Positions 36,678-45,916 of a DNA stretch of 64,000 nucleotides are shown here, one piece after another. Within the stretch, counting starts at the first letter, position 1. Each line of letters starts with the position of its first letter. The notes below the pieces were generated by a model. It saw only the letters and a list, made by a program, of their open reading frames with translations, had not been told where the DNA came from and made no database searches. Both the position numbers and the translations under genes were made by a program. Where the stretch lies: positions 1-64,000 of the forward strand of contig CANROJ010000002.1 in assembly GCA_947632215.1 (NCBI GenBank). Direction: 5' to 3'. Source of the stretch: an uncultured Flavobacterium sp. Lineage in GTDB: Bacteria > Bacteroidota > Bacteroidia > Flavobacteriales > Flavobacteriaceae.

Positions 36678-37286
36678 ATGAAGATTATTACTCCTAGTAT
36701 AATAGGGAAAAGCTTGAGCTATCCAGCTTATAGAGAGTTTATTACAAATGCTTTAGAAAATGCCCCATTTGTTTTAGATTTAGATCAGAGTTACTTAGAA
36801 TATGCTATATTAAATGAGGCTCGAGTTAAACGCTTAGATAAAACACTTTCGGTAAGTACGCAAAATCAGGAAGTACTACAGGGTTTACAAGGAGATTTTA
36901 TTTGGTTAGTTATTAGTGAGAGTTGGTGTGGTGATGCTGCTCAAATTCTTCCTATGTTATATAAATTGAGTTTATGTAATGACAATATTGATCTTCAAGT
37001 AGTTTTTAGAGATCAAAATTTAGAACTTATGGATGCTTTTTTAACTAACGGGGCTAGGTCTATACCTAAGCTAATAGTTGTAAATAAACAGACTTTAGAG
37101 GTAGAGGGAGTTTGGGGGCCAAGGCCAAAATTAGCTCAAGATATTGTAGAGTCTTATAAGTTAAAGCATGGAGCTTTTGATAAAGAAGGCTCTACAGAAC
37201 TACAGTTGTGGTACACAAAAGATAAAGGTAAAGCGGTGGAGCAAGAAATTGTAGACTTAATGCTTTGCATTTCTAAGAAAGAATAA
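36678..37286 (+). CDS. thioredoxin-family protein
   Basis: This 202-residue cytoplasmic protein (no signal peptide) has a thioredoxin-like fold with the active-site region SESWCGDAAQILP near residue 81-90. Only one cysteine is present at the usual CxxC position (CGDA), so it is unlikely to be a classic disulfide reductase; a single-Cys chemistry or a non-redox role is possible. The cis-proline loop is ARSIPKLIVV. It has its own promoter. The role is unknown. Confidence 0.85.
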   Translation: MKIITPSIIGKSLSYPAYREFITNALENAPFVLDLDQSYLEYAILNEARVKRLDKTLSVSTQNQEVLQGLQGDFIWLVISESWCGDAAQILPMLYKLSLCNDNIDLQVVFRDQNLELMDAFLTNGARSIPKLIVVNKQTLEVEGVWGPRPKLAQDIVESYKLKHGAFDKEGSTELQLWYTKDKGKAVEQEIVDLMLCISKKE

Positions 37287-37401
37287 TTTTTAAGGGCCGT
37301 AGGAATTTTCTTTACTCACAAATTTAGTGAATTGACGTAATTTGTTAGTTATTAATTTATTGTTTATTTAATTTTGTGTAATAATATACAAATGTAACTA
37401 A

Positions 37402-37794
37402 TTGATATCACTTTGTAGTATAGGATCCTTTAAGAGTAATGCTGGTATTGCTATTGTTATTCTTTTTTGTTTTTTTTCTGGCTGTTCCAAAGCTGGCCAG
37501 GAATCTTGTGAACCAGAAAATGTCTCTAGTTTTGTCTACTATTGTGTACAGATGCCTCAAAAATCATTTGTGCATCAGAGCAAGATAAATATACCGGTAA
37601 TGGCTAGGGATAGGCAAGGAGAGACTTATGCGGGTAGTATAGTGTTTGAAGGGGATTTTGGAGCTGGTTATTTAAATACCAGTCTTAACAATGACTCTTT
37701 ATTTATACAAGTTCGACGTTCCTTAGATATTGGATTTATTGGTACTGATTTAAATGGAAAAAAATATCAAATTTTTACACAGATATCTAATTGA
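37402..37794 (+). CDS. small putative lipoprotein
   Basis: This 130-residue protein has a hydrophobic signal and lipobox FFSGC near residue 28, with a mature part of about 100 residues predicted as beta strands (AGSIVFEGDFGAGYLN). It is not recognised. The only in-frame start before the signal is TTG at 37402, directly after an in-frame TAA. A TAATTTTG element at 37369 would place transcription just upstream. The start is therefore less certain than the gene. Confidence 0.65.
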   Translation: MISLCSIGSFKSNAGIAIVILFCFFSGCSKAGQESCEPENVSSFVYYCVQMPQKSFVHQSKINIPVMARDRQGETYAGSIVFEGDFGAGYLNTSLNNDSLFIQVRRSLDIGFIGTDLNGKKYQIFTQISN

Positions 37795-37803
37795 AAATAA
37801 TAA

Positions 37804-37851
37804 AAAAGAAATAAGCCTGAATGAAAATTTTCATTCAGGCTTATTTCTTTT
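37804..37851. terminator. bidirectional terminator, perfect 48-nt palindrome
   Basis: Two perfect 24-nt halves (AAAAGAAATAAGCCTGAATG and complement) with no unpaired bases sit between the convergent lipoprotein gene and truB. Confidence 0.92.
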
Positions 37852-37874
37852 ATTAGTGTTTTGAAAATCAAATT

Positions 37875-38591
37875 CTAAATAGTTTCTGGTGTACTTTGTA
37901 TTATTTGCTTTTCAAAATCTTCGATATTCCACGCTTGCTGTACATCATATTGACCTATTTTAGTTCTTCTTAGGCTAGTTAGATGAGCTCCCGAGTTAAG
38001 GGCCTTTCCAATATCAAAGGCTAAAGATCTTATATATGTACCTTTCGAACAGTCAACTTGAAATTCTATCTTTGGTAGCTTTACACTGGTAAACAATAGG
38101 TTTTCAATATGAATCGGTCTGCTTTGAATTTCTACTTCCTCTCCCTTTCTTGCATGTTCGTAAAGGCGTTTACCGTCCTTCTTTAGTGCAGAGAAAATAG
38201 GTGGAACTTGCATAATATCTCCTATGAATAAGTTGCGGATTTGATCTAAATTCTCTTGTGTAATATGATCAATTGGAAAAGTTTGATCAATTTGTGTTTC
38301 TAAATCATACGAAGGAGTAGTTGCTCCTAAATATATACTTCCTGTATATTGTTTTTGTTGACCCTGTAATTCGGAAATTACTTTGGTCATTTTACCTGTA
38401 CAAATTAGCAATAAACCTGTTGCTAGGGGATCTAATGTGCCAGCATGACCAACTTTTATTTTCTTAAGCCCATACTGTTTTTTTATAAGCCATTTTATTT
38501 TGTTTACTGCTTGAAAAGATGACCAGTTTAATGGCTTGTCAATCAATAATATCTGTCCTTGCTCGAAGGCTTGTTTGGTGAAAGTTGTCAT
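37875..38591 (-). CDS. truB: tRNA pseudouridine(55) synthase
   Basis: TruB makes pseudouridine 55 in the T loop of tRNAs. The 238-residue protein has the catalytic Asp in GHAGTLDPLATGLL, plus KPLNWSSFQAVNKIK and CSKGTYIRSLAFDIG. It lacks most of the C-terminal PUA-like extension seen in longer homologues, which is common in this phylum. Its ATG shares one base with the uppP stop codon (TAATG), so translation is probably coupled in the ftsX-DUF3098-uppP-truB operon. Confidence 0.97.
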   Translation of the reverse strand: MTTFTKQAFEQGQILLIDKPLNWSSFQAVNKIKWLIKKQYGLKKIKVGHAGTLDPLATGLLLICTGKMTKVISELQGQQKQYTGSIYLGATTPSYDLETQIDQTFPIDHITQENLDQIRNLFIGDIMQVPPIFSALKKDGKRLYEHARKGEEVEIQSRPIHIENLLFTSVKLPKIEFQVDCSKGTYIRSLAFDIGKALNSGAHLTSLRRTKIGQYDVQQAWNIEDFEKQIIQSTPETI

Positions 38592-39400
38592 TATGCTTTT
38601 ATATATCCAAAGTAAATTAAAAGAATTATACCTACGATTATCCTATAGTATCCCCATGGTTTAAAACCATATTTGCTAATTATGTTGATGAAAAATTTAA
38701 TCGCTAATATGGCAACAACAAAAGCAATTACATTGCCCAGTAAAAACATATTCATGTTTTGTGGATTTTCCAGTAATAGTTCGTAACCAATTTTACCAGA
38801 TTCATATTTTTTTATAGCTATTGAATATACCGTTACTGCTAACATAGTTGGTACAGCTAAGAAAAAAGAGAACTCCGCGGCTAGTTTTCTTGAGAGTCCC
38901 TGTTGCATTCCACCAATAATGGAGGCTGCCGATCTACTTGTGCCGGGCATCATGGCTAAACATTGCCAAAAACCAATAATAACAGCTTGCTTAAGGGTAA
39001 TGTCTTTTTCGTGTTCAGTTTTAGGGTTTTTAAACCATTTGTCTACAAATAGTAAGACTATTCCTCCAATAATAAGCATTATAGCAATGTAAATGGTTTT
39101 ACCAAGTACTGCATCAATCTTGTCGTCTAAGAGTTTACCAAAAAATAACGCTGGTAATACAGCTAGAAAAAGCTTTAAGTAGAAATTAAGACGGGTGAAG
39201 TCAAAGAATTTTTTCCAGTATAATACAACTACTGCTAGAATGGCTCCGAACTGAATAGCAGTTTGGAAAAGCTTTACGAAATCATCATTTTGTATATTGT
39301 AATAAGAACTCACAAATATCATATGAGCAGTAGATGATACTGGAAGGTATTCAGTTAATCCTTCTACAATGGCTAGAAGAATAGCTTGTATTAAATCCAT
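38591..39400 (-). CDS. uppP: undecaprenyl-diphosphate phosphatase
   Basis: UppP (BacA) recycles undecaprenyl diphosphate to the monophosphate lipid carrier for peptidoglycan and other surface polymers. The 269-residue polytopic membrane protein has both signature motifs, EGLTEYLPVSSTAHM (14-28) and PGTSRSAASIIGGM (about 153-166), and around eight hydrophobic segments. It is third in an operon with ftsX and DUF3098. Confidence 0.97.
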   Translation of the reverse strand: MDLIQAILLAIVEGLTEYLPVSSTAHMIFVSSYYNIQNDDFVKLFQTAIQFGAILAVVVLYWKKFFDFTRLNFYLKLFLAVLPALFFGKLLDDKIDAVLGKTIYIAIMLIIGGIVLLFVDKWFKNPKTEHEKDITLKQAVIIGFWQCLAMMPGTSRSAASIIGGMQQGLSRKLAAEFSFFLAVPTMLAVTVYSIAIKKYESGKIGYELLLENPQNMNMFLLGNVIAFVVAILAIKFFINIISKYGFKPWGYYRIIVGIILLIYFGYIKA

Positions 39401-39414
39401 TTGTTTTTATTTAA

Positions 39415-39642
39415 TTATTTTTTAAAGATTGCATATATAGCTGTTGCTATTGCTATAAAAAAGACTGTAGGGGCTAAGCGAATACGTCTAAAGCTATAAA
39501 TGTCCTCATTAAATTTTGAGGGGTCATCATTGGAAGCGCCTGCCATTAGTAGAAAACTGATTGCTATTAAGGCTAATGCGATAAATAGAATGTAGTAGTT
39601 TTTCTTTTTAAATAGAAAAGTAGCTGTTGTTTTTTTTGTCAT
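39415..39642 (-). CDS. DUF3098 small membrane protein
   Basis: This 75-residue protein has two transmembrane helices (about 15-33 and 55-72), matching DUF3098 of Bacteroidetes, whose function is unknown. It lies 9 bp after ftsX and 14 bp before uppP. Its constant place there suggests a role tied to the cell envelope, but that is inference. Confidence 0.88.
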   Translation of the reverse strand: MTKKTTATFLFKKKNYYILFIALALIAISFLLMAGASNDDPSKFNEDIYSFRRIRLAPTVFFIAIATAIYAIFKK

Positions 39643-39651
39643 AATAGTTGC

Positions 39652-40533
39652 TTAATAAAGTTCATCGGATTTTAAATTTAAAAATCTCTGTGTGGCAAAA
39701 AATGTACTAATTGTAGTTATAATTATACCTATTAGTAGTAATGCAGAGCAAACTATAATTAGAGGCATATAATCTTCTTTGGGATTAATGTTTAAATCTG
39801 GGAATTTACTATCTATATAAAAGCAAAGTCCTATTAATGCGATAATAGCTAGTAAAGAGCCAGTAATACCTAACTTAATACTATGTAGAATAAAGGGTCT
39901 TCTAATGAATTTTTTGGTTGCGCCAACCATTTGCATTGTCTTGATTGTGAATCTACTGGAGTAAATTAAAAGACGTAAAGAGGAATTGATTAACAGCATT
40001 GAAATAACGGCAAGTACACCTGTTAGGATAAGTACCCATTTAGTTATGGTTTTGATGTTGTCATTAACCAATTCAACTAATTCTTTATCATAGGAAACTT
40101 CCGATACCCCTTTAGATTCTAAAAAAGATTCTTGGATATTTTGTATGCTATCCTTTTGTACGAAGTCTCCTTGTAAGTATATGTCAAAAGAGTCTTGTAG
40201 TGGATTGAAACCTAAAAATTCTAAGAAGTTTTCACCTAAATCTTCTTGATGTTGTGAAGCAGCATCTTCCTTAGATACGTATACAAAAGATTTTATATAA
40301 TCGTATTGCTGTAGTTTTTTGTCAAAGGACTGTACCTCTTTGTCTGTAGCTTTTTTATCGAAAAATACTGTCAAAGGAATAGTTTCTCTAAAGTTATCAG
40401 ATATCTTTTGAGAGTTTATTACAAATAAACCAAGACTTCCTAGCAGGAAGAGTACTAGGAAAATGCTGAATATTACGGAAAAATAAGAAGTGATTAATTT
40501 TCTTTTTTGATATTTTTCGTAGGAACTAGCCAT
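39652..40533 (-). CDS. ftsX: cell division protein FtsX
   Basis: FtsX is the membrane half of the FtsEX complex, which activates peptidoglycan hydrolases at the division site. The 293-residue protein has a cytoplasmic N-terminus, a first transmembrane helix (about 17-37), an extracytoplasmic domain (about 38-165), and three further helices with the MQMVGATKKFIRRPF permease motif. ftsE is not adjacent, which is usual in flavobacteria. It leads the ftsX-DUF3098-uppP-truB operon. Confidence 0.95.
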   Translation of the reverse strand: MASSYEKYQKRKLITSYFSVIFSIFLVLFLLGSLGLFVINSQKISDNFRETIPLTVFFDKKATDKEVQSFDKKLQQYDYIKSFVYVSKEDAASQHQEDLGENFLEFLGFNPLQDSFDIYLQGDFVQKDSIQNIQESFLESKGVSEVSYDKELVELVNDNIKTITKWVLILTGVLAVISMLLINSSLRLLIYSSRFTIKTMQMVGATKKFIRRPFILHSIKLGITGSLLAIIALIGLCFYIDSKFPDLNINPKEDYMPLIIVCSALLLIGIIITTISTFFATQRFLNLKSDELY

Positions 40534-40626
40534 AATACATTTTATTTAAAGGTGTAAAAATAGCAAACTAAAATGTTTTTAAAGTATTATAAGCACTAAA
40601 GTTTTCTAATTGTTAGAAATATAGTT

Positions 40627-40634
40627 TATTTTTG
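40627..40634 (+). promoter_or_regulatory. -7 element of leuS
   Basis: TATTTTTG matches TAnnTTTG. It lies 73 bp before the leuS ATG, giving a leader of about 70 nt with no ORF or clear T-box-like structure. Confidence 0.55.
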
Positions 40635-40707
40635 CCCTTAAGGCGTATATTTTTAATACAAGTATACGATCGCTAAACTATTGTAAACTTATTTATTATA
40701 AAGTAGT

Positions 40708-43521
40708 ATGAAGTATAATCCGAATGAGATTGAAGCCAAGTGGCAGCAATATTGGAGAGAAAACCAGACTTTTAAAACCGACAATATATCGGATAAACCT
40801 AAATATTATGTACTAGACATGTTTCCTTATCCCTCTGGAGCAGGACTTCACGTTGGGCATCCTTTAGGATATATTGCCTCAGATATTTTTTCTCGATACA
40901 AACGTCATCAAGGATTCAATGTTCTACATCCACAGGGTTATGATAGTTTTGGCTTACCAGCAGAGCAGTATGCTATTCAAACAGGACAGCACCCTGCTAT
41001 AACTACGCAAGAAAATATTGAAAGATATAGAGAGCAATTAGATCGAGTTGGGTTTTCTTTTGATTGGGGTAGAGAAGTGCGTACTTCAGATCCTAATTAT
41101 TACAAGCATACACAATGGATTTTTATTCAGCTATTTAACTCATGGTTTGATAAAGATCAAAACAAGGCTAGAGATATTTCTAGTTTAATTCAAGAGTTTA
41201 GTGAAAATGGTAATGCAAAAGTTAATGCTGTTTGTGATGCTGATGTAGTAGCTTTTTCCGCTGAGCAATGGAATGATTTCTCACAAGTTCAAAAAGAACA
41301 AGTGCTTTTGCAGTACAGAATGACTTATTTAGCGGAAACAGAGGTGAACTGGTGTCCTGCTTTGGGTACAGTGTTGGCCAATGATGAGATTAAAGATGGA
41401 TTGTCTGAGAGAGGAGGACATCCAGTTATTCGCAAGAAAATGAAACAATGGAGTATGCGTATTTCTGCTTATGCGGATCGCTTACTAAATGGATTAGATC
41501 ATATCGATTGGACAGATAGTTTAAAAGAGAGTCAAAGAAACTGGATAGGTAAAAGTGTTGGAGCCTCGGTGAAATTCAAAGTGCAAGAATCTGATGATGT
41601 TATAGAAGTTTTTACCACTAGACCAGAGACTATTTTTGGAGTTTCTTTTATGACTTTAGCTCCTGAACATGAGTTGGTTCAAAAGATTACTACCAGTGAG
41701 CAAAAGCATGAGGTTCAGCAGTATGTAGAAGCAACCGCTAAGAGAAGTGAACGTGATCGAATGGCTGATGTTAAGACTATATCAGGAGTGTTTACTGGTG
41801 CTTATGCTGAACATCCATTTACAAAACAACCAGTTGAGATTTGGATTGGAGATTATGTTTTAGCTGGATATGGAACAGGTGCTGTAATGGCAGTTCCTTC
41901 TGGTGATACAAGGGATTATGCATTTGCTAAACATTTTAATATTCCAATTATTAATGTTTTTGATAAGGATATTTCTCAAGAGGCATATAGTGAAAAGACT
42001 GGGTTTTCTTTGGTAAACTCTGATTTTTTAAATGGTTTGTCTTTCGAAGATGGTAGTAAAAAGGCTATAGAGGAATTAGAGAAAATTAATCACGGTCAAG
42101 GTAAAGTTAATTTTCGTTTGCGTGATGCGGTTTTTTCTAGACAAAGATATTGGGGTGAACCATTCCCTGTGTACTACAAAGATGATTTGCCAAAGATGAT
42201 TAGTCAAGAATTCTTGCCAATTGTATTACCAGAGGTAGAGAAGTATCTTCCAACACAAGATGGGCAACCGCCTTTAGGTAATGCTAAGGTTTGGGCATGG
42301 GATACTTTAAATAATAAAGTAGTTTCAACTGATTTAGTAAATAATGAGACGATTTTCCCATTAGAACTTAACACTATGCCTGGTTGGGCAGGATCTTCTT
42401 GGTATTGGATGCGTTATATGGATGCCTCCAATCAAGAGGAGTTTGCTAGTAAGCAAGCTTTGGATTATTGGAAGGACGTGGATTTATATATTGGAGGTAG
42501 TGAGCACGCAACGGGTCACCTATTGTATAGTAGGTTCTGGAATAAGTTTTTAAATGATTTAGGATACGCGCCAACCGACGAGCCGTTTAAAAAACTTATA
42601 AATCAAGGTATGATCCTTGGGACTTCGGCTTTTGTTTATCGTATAGAAGGTACTAATACTTTCATCTCTAAGGATATGATTACCGATCAAAAGGTGCAGC
42701 AATTATATGTCTATGTGGGATATGTGAATTCTTCTTCTGAATTGAACACAGAGCAATTTAAAGCTTGGAGACCTGATTTTTCAGACGCTGAGTTTATTTT
42801 AAATGACCAAGGAAAGTATATTGTAGGTCACGAGGTAGAGAAGATGTCAAAATCTTATTACAATGTTGTTAATCCTGATGAAATTTGTAATGAGTACGGA
42901 GCAGATACCCTTCGTTTATATGAAATGTTCTTAGGTCCCTTAGAGCAAGCTAAGCCTTGGAACACTGCTGGGATTTCTGGTGTTGCTAATTTCTTAAAGA
43001 AATTATGGAGATTGTACGCCGATGATAATGGAGTGATTGTAACTGATCAAAAGCCTACACCAGAAATGTATAAGACTTTGCACAAAACAATAAAAAAGGT
43101 AACCGAAGATATAGAAGGTTTTTCTTTTAATACTTCTGTTTCTCAGTTTATGATTTGTGTGAATGAGTTAAGTCAGCAAAAATGTCATAACCGTGATATT
43201 TTAGAGCCTTTAGCTATTTTGATTTCACCTTATGCTCCACATATTGCGGAGGAATTGTGGTCAATATTAGGGCATAAAGAATCTATTTCATATGCTGCTT
43301 TTCCTATATTTGAACAGAAGTATTTAGTTGAGAGTGTTAAGGAGTATCCTGTTTCTTTTAATGGTAAAATGCGTTTTAAAATCGAATTACCCTTAGATTT
43401 AACTCAAGAGCAAATTCAAGAAATTGTATTAGCCGATGAGCGTACTCAAGCTCAACTGGATGGTAAACAACCTAAGAAAGTGATTATTGTTCCTGGAAAG
43501 ATTATAAATCTAGTTGGATAA
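40708..43521 (+). CDS. leuS: leucine--tRNA ligase
   Basis: This class I synthetase charges tRNA-Leu. The 937-residue protein has the HIGH-type motif HVGHPLGY (about 47-54), the editing (CP1) domain with TTRPETIFGVSF, and the KMSKS motif as KMSKSYYN (about 711-718). It is longer than the 860-residue E. coli enzyme because of Bacteroidetes-type insertions, for example about residues 150-195 and the SerRS-like ALDYWKDVDLYIGGSEHATG-containing region. It is a single-gene unit ended by a strong hairpin. Confidence 0.97.
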   Translation: MKYNPNEIEAKWQQYWRENQTFKTDNISDKPKYYVLDMFPYPSGAGLHVGHPLGYIASDIFSRYKRHQGFNVLHPQGYDSFGLPAEQYAIQTGQHPAITTQENIERYREQLDRVGFSFDWGREVRTSDPNYYKHTQWIFIQLFNSWFDKDQNKARDISSLIQEFSENGNAKVNAVCDADVVAFSAEQWNDFSQVQKEQVLLQYRMTYLAETEVNWCPALGTVLANDEIKDGLSERGGHPVIRKKMKQWSMRISAYADRLLNGLDHIDWTDSLKESQRNWIGKSVGASVKFKVQESDDVIEVFTTRPETIFGVSFMTLAPEHELVQKITTSEQKHEVQQYVEATAKRSERDRMADVKTISGVFTGAYAEHPFTKQPVEIWIGDYVLAGYGTGAVMAVPSGDTRDYAFAKHFNIPIINVFDKDISQEAYSEKTGFSLVNSDFLNGLSFEDGSKKAIEELEKINHGQGKVNFRLRDAVFSRQRYWGEPFPVYYKDDLPKMISQEFLPIVLPEVEKYLPTQDGQPPLGNAKVWAWDTLNNKVVSTDLVNNETIFPLELNTMPGWAGSSWYWMRYMDASNQEEFASKQALDYWKDVDLYIGGSEHATGHLLYSRFWNKFLNDLGYAPTDEPFKKLINQGMILGTSAFVYRIEGTNTFISKDMITDQKVQQLYVYVGYVNSSSELNTEQFKAWRPDFSDAEFILNDQGKYIVGHEVEKMSKSYYNVVNPDEICNEYGADTLRLYEMFLGPLEQAKPWNTAGISGVANFLKKLWRLYADDNGVIVTDQKPTPEMYKTLHKTIKKVTEDIEGFSFNTSVSQFMICVNELSQQKCHNRDILEPLAILISPYAPHIAEELWSILGHKESISYAAFPIFEQKYLVESVKEYPVSFNGKMRFKIELPLDLTQEQIQEIVLADERTQAQLDGKQPKKVIIVPGKIINLVG

Positions 43522-43586
43522 TCTTTGGGCGATATTTTGTAGGTGTCTTATTTATTTATAATAGATGCTTATAATTCCAAAGTATA

Positions 43587-43626
43587 GAACAAACGCCTGT
43601 AAAGCTTGCTTTACAGGCGTTTGTTC
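43587..43626 (+). terminator. terminator after leuS
   Basis: Two perfect 19-nt arms (GAACAAACGCCTGTAAAGC and complement) enclose TT. The distal arm ends in a T-rich stretch. It lies 65 bp past the leuS stop. Confidence 0.88.
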
Positions 43627-43960
43627 GTTTCTAAAATAATTTGAATTAAACTTCACTTTATATAATTAGTAGTTTTTTAATTATTTGAGAAAAACTTAGA
43701 AGTAAAGCTAAATGTAAGGTAGTTGTTGTAGAGAAATAGAAAAGTAAAAAGACTAAGTTTCAAACAACTATACATTTGTAAGTTCTATTTTGAATTGCTT
43801 AGCGAGTTAAGCTAAAGAGTTTTCTAAATTCACTTTTATATAAAAAAGTGCGGAATAGATGAATCTATTCTATAAGATTTAGCTTATTTAACAAGCAAAG
43901 GCTAAAGAATTTTCTTTAGCCTTTGCTTGTTAAATAGGATGACTCAACGGGGGTTGAGTA
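43627..43960 (+). ncRNA. candidate structured non-coding RNA region
   Basis: This interval follows the leuS terminator and precedes the convergent SPOR gene. A TACATTTG -7-like element lies at 43772-43779. Downstream are three successive hairpins: CACTTTT / AAAAGTG (43831-43850), GAATAGAT / ATCTATTC (43853-43870) and a perfect 24-bp stem with a TT loop (43886-43935). A fourth, ACTCAAC GGGG GTTGAGT (43942-43959), follows. The set could be a small RNA of about 150 nt, or simply stacked terminators; no protein is encoded. No family match is claimed. Confidence 0.35.
43886..43935. terminator. 24-bp perfect hairpin downstream of the SPOR gene
   Basis: Two perfect 24-nt arms (ATTTAACAAGCAAAGGCTAA and four more bases, then the complement) enclose TT. 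The flanks lack long T-runs, so termination efficiency is uncertain. It probably ends the SPOR transcript from the minus strand. Confidence 0.65.
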
Positions 43961-44000
43961 TCAATATCTTTTCGTTTTTTTCTTGTGAAAAGTTTTGGAT

Positions 44001-44381
44001 TTATTTACCTGGACGTATAATAAAAGAGTTCGGGAAATGCGTTTTTATATTTTGCATGTTTTTTTCAGCCTCTATTCTAGTTTTGAAACTGCCAACCATT
44101 ACCTTGTATGAGGGGGTGGCATATATTATTGTAGCATCTATATTAGGGTAAGTAGATCTAAAGTTCTTAAGAGCCTCCTTCGCGGAGTTATTGTTGCCGT
44201 AAAAGACTTGAATCCTGTATTTATCGTTTGCTGTAGAAGAAGAATTGTGGGTCTTTTTCTGTTCTAACAAGTTTGTAATAGCCGAAGGCTCATTTATCAT
44301 AGATTTTTCTTGTTGAGCATAGATTATAGTAGTGCTAAAAAGTAAGGTAGTATACGCTAATAAAACTCTTAATTTTCTCAT
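44001..44381 (-). CDS. SPOR-domain protein
   Basis: This 126-residue exported protein has a signal peptide (1-22, ending IIYAQ), a short Ser/Asn/Thr linker and a C-terminal SPOR domain (about 54-123: YRIQVFYGNNNSAKEALKNF, YKVMVGSFKTRIEAEKNMQN). SPOR domains bind denuded glycan strands of peptidoglycan, often at the septum. It is monocistronic. The small + strand ORF overlapping its end is a shadow. Confidence 0.9.
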   Translation of the reverse strand: MRKLRVLLAYTTLLFSTTIIYAQQEKSMINEPSAITNLLEQKKTHNSSSTANDKYRIQVFYGNNNSAKEALKNFRSTYPNIDATIIYATPSYKVMVGSFKTRIEAEKNMQNIKTHFPNSFIIRPGK

Positions 44382-44504
44382 AATGGAAAGTATTTTGTGT
44401 AAAATTACAAATATTCTGTAAAATCTAGCAAAAAGGTTTTATTTAGAATGCATATAAATTAGATTTAAAGGGCTGTAAAGGTTTTAAGAGTAAGGCATAA
44501 ATTG

Positions 44505-44512
44505 TATTTTTG
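44505..44512 (+). promoter_or_regulatory. -7 element of the act-cox operon
   Basis: TATTTTTG matches TAnnTTTG, about 87 bp before the first ATG of the respiratory operon. A GTTTTA sequence near -33 is only a weak match to TTG. Confidence 0.55.
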
Positions 44513-44598
44513 TCGGAGTTTGTAAATAAGGTGTATAAGAAAGCGGTCTGATTGGCTGTTAAATAAGACCAAATTTAGTTGAAAATCATTTTATAACT

Positions 44599-45876
44599 AT
44601 GAAAAAAGTGGGTAACCATAATTCGTTTTCAAAGATTTTATTCTTTTGTTTAGCGTTAATGCTATCGTTTACTACAATTTCGTCTGCTCAAGATGCAGTA
44701 AGAGGTAAGGAATTGTTTAATTCTAACTGTGCCGCATGTCACAAGTTAGATGGTGCTGCTACTGGACCGGCTCTTCGTGGGGTTGTTGATCGACACGATG
44801 GAGACGTTGAATGGCTGCATGAATGGATTAAAAGTAGCTCTTCTTTGATTAAGTCAGGGGATGCAAGAGCTGTGAAACTGTTTGAGGAGTGGAACAAAGT
44901 TATTATGAATGACTTCCCGGCATTGTCGGCTGAAGACATGGATAACATCTTAGCTTATACTTCTTTACCAAAGGCTGAGCCAACGGCTGCAGTAAGTGGA
45001 GCACAAGGACAAGGGGGAGGGAATTCTGATGGAGTTTCTAACGTTGTTGTACTGGGTGCTTTAGTTATTGTGTTGCTATTGTTGGTGACAATGTTATTCT
45101 TTGTCCGCAAGGTTTTAAATAAGATTGTAGAGGCTAATGGATTAACTCCAGAGGTTGAAAAAACAATACCTTTATGTAAAGCATTTATTAAGAATCAGTT
45201 CTTAGTAATCGTTTCTGTAATTGTTATGGTTTTAGTAGGATCTTATTTTGCATTTGGATATTTAATGCAAGTTGGTGTTGATCAAGGTTATGAACCAGTT
45301 CAACCAATCCATTTCTCGCACAAAATTCACGCTGGTGATAATGGCATTGATTGTAAATACTGTCACTCTGCTGCTCGTTCAAGCAAGACTTCAGGTATTC
45401 CTTCATTGAATGTTTGTATGAACTGTCATGAGAATATTAGTGAGTTTACTGGAGTAGAAGGTCACGACTATGGTATTTATACACCAGAATTCTACACAGG
45501 TGAAATTCAAAAGCTTTATGATGCTGTTGGATGGGATGTAGCTACTCAGAAATACACTGGAAAAGAAAAACCAGTTAAATGGGTTAGAATACATAATTTA
45601 CCTGACTTCGCTTACTACAACCACTCTCAACACGTTAATGTTGCAGGGTTAGAATGTCAAACTTGTCATGGACCAGTAGAAGAAATGGAAATCGTTAGAC
45701 AATACTCTCCATTAACTATGGGATGGTGTATTGATTGTCACAGAACAACTGATGTGAAAATACAGGATAATGAGTACTATGCAAAAATTCACCAAGAATT
45801 ATCTGAGAAATACGGTGTTGAGAAATTAACTGTAGCTCAAATGGGTGGATTAGAGTGTGGAAAATGTCACTATTAA
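44599..45876 (+). CDS. actA: alternative complex III multiheme cytochrome ActA, with fused monoheme domain
   Basis: ActA carries electrons from quinol oxidation within alternative complex III. The 425-residue protein has a signal peptide (1-30) and six CxxCH haem sites: CAACH in an N-terminal cytochrome c domain (about 38-42), then CKYCH, CMNCH, CQTCH, CIDCH and CGKCH in the C-terminal pentahaem part. Two transmembrane helices lie between (about 149-171 and 199-222). The extra N-terminal haem domain plus linker is common in Bacteroidetes ActA. It starts the operon actABCDEF-coxBA. Confidence 0.93.
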   Translation: MKKVGNHNSFSKILFFCLALMLSFTTISSAQDAVRGKELFNSNCAACHKLDGAATGPALRGVVDRHDGDVEWLHEWIKSSSSLIKSGDARAVKLFEEWNKVIMNDFPALSAEDMDNILAYTSLPKAEPTAAVSGAQGQGGGNSDGVSNVVVLGALVIVLLLLVTMLFFVRKVLNKIVEANGLTPEVEKTIPLCKAFIKNQFLVIVSVIVMVLVGSYFAFGYLMQVGVDQGYEPVQPIHFSHKIHAGDNGIDCKYCHSAARSSKTSGIPSLNVCMNCHENISEFTGVEGHDYGIYTPEFYTGEIQKLYDAVGWDVATQKYTGKEKPVKWVRIHNLPDFAYYNHSQHVNVAGLECQTCHGPVEEMEIVRQYSPLTMGWCIDCHRTTDVKIQDNEYYAKIHQELSEKYGVEKLTVAQMGGLECGKCHY

Positions 45877-45916
45877 TATAATTAATTAAAGAATAAGAAG
45901 CTAATATATATATACA

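Noticed and set aside
43927-44151. 74-residue ORF on the plus strand
   Set aside because: It is antisense to the end of the SPOR-domain gene, starts in the hairpin region and has no homologous features.
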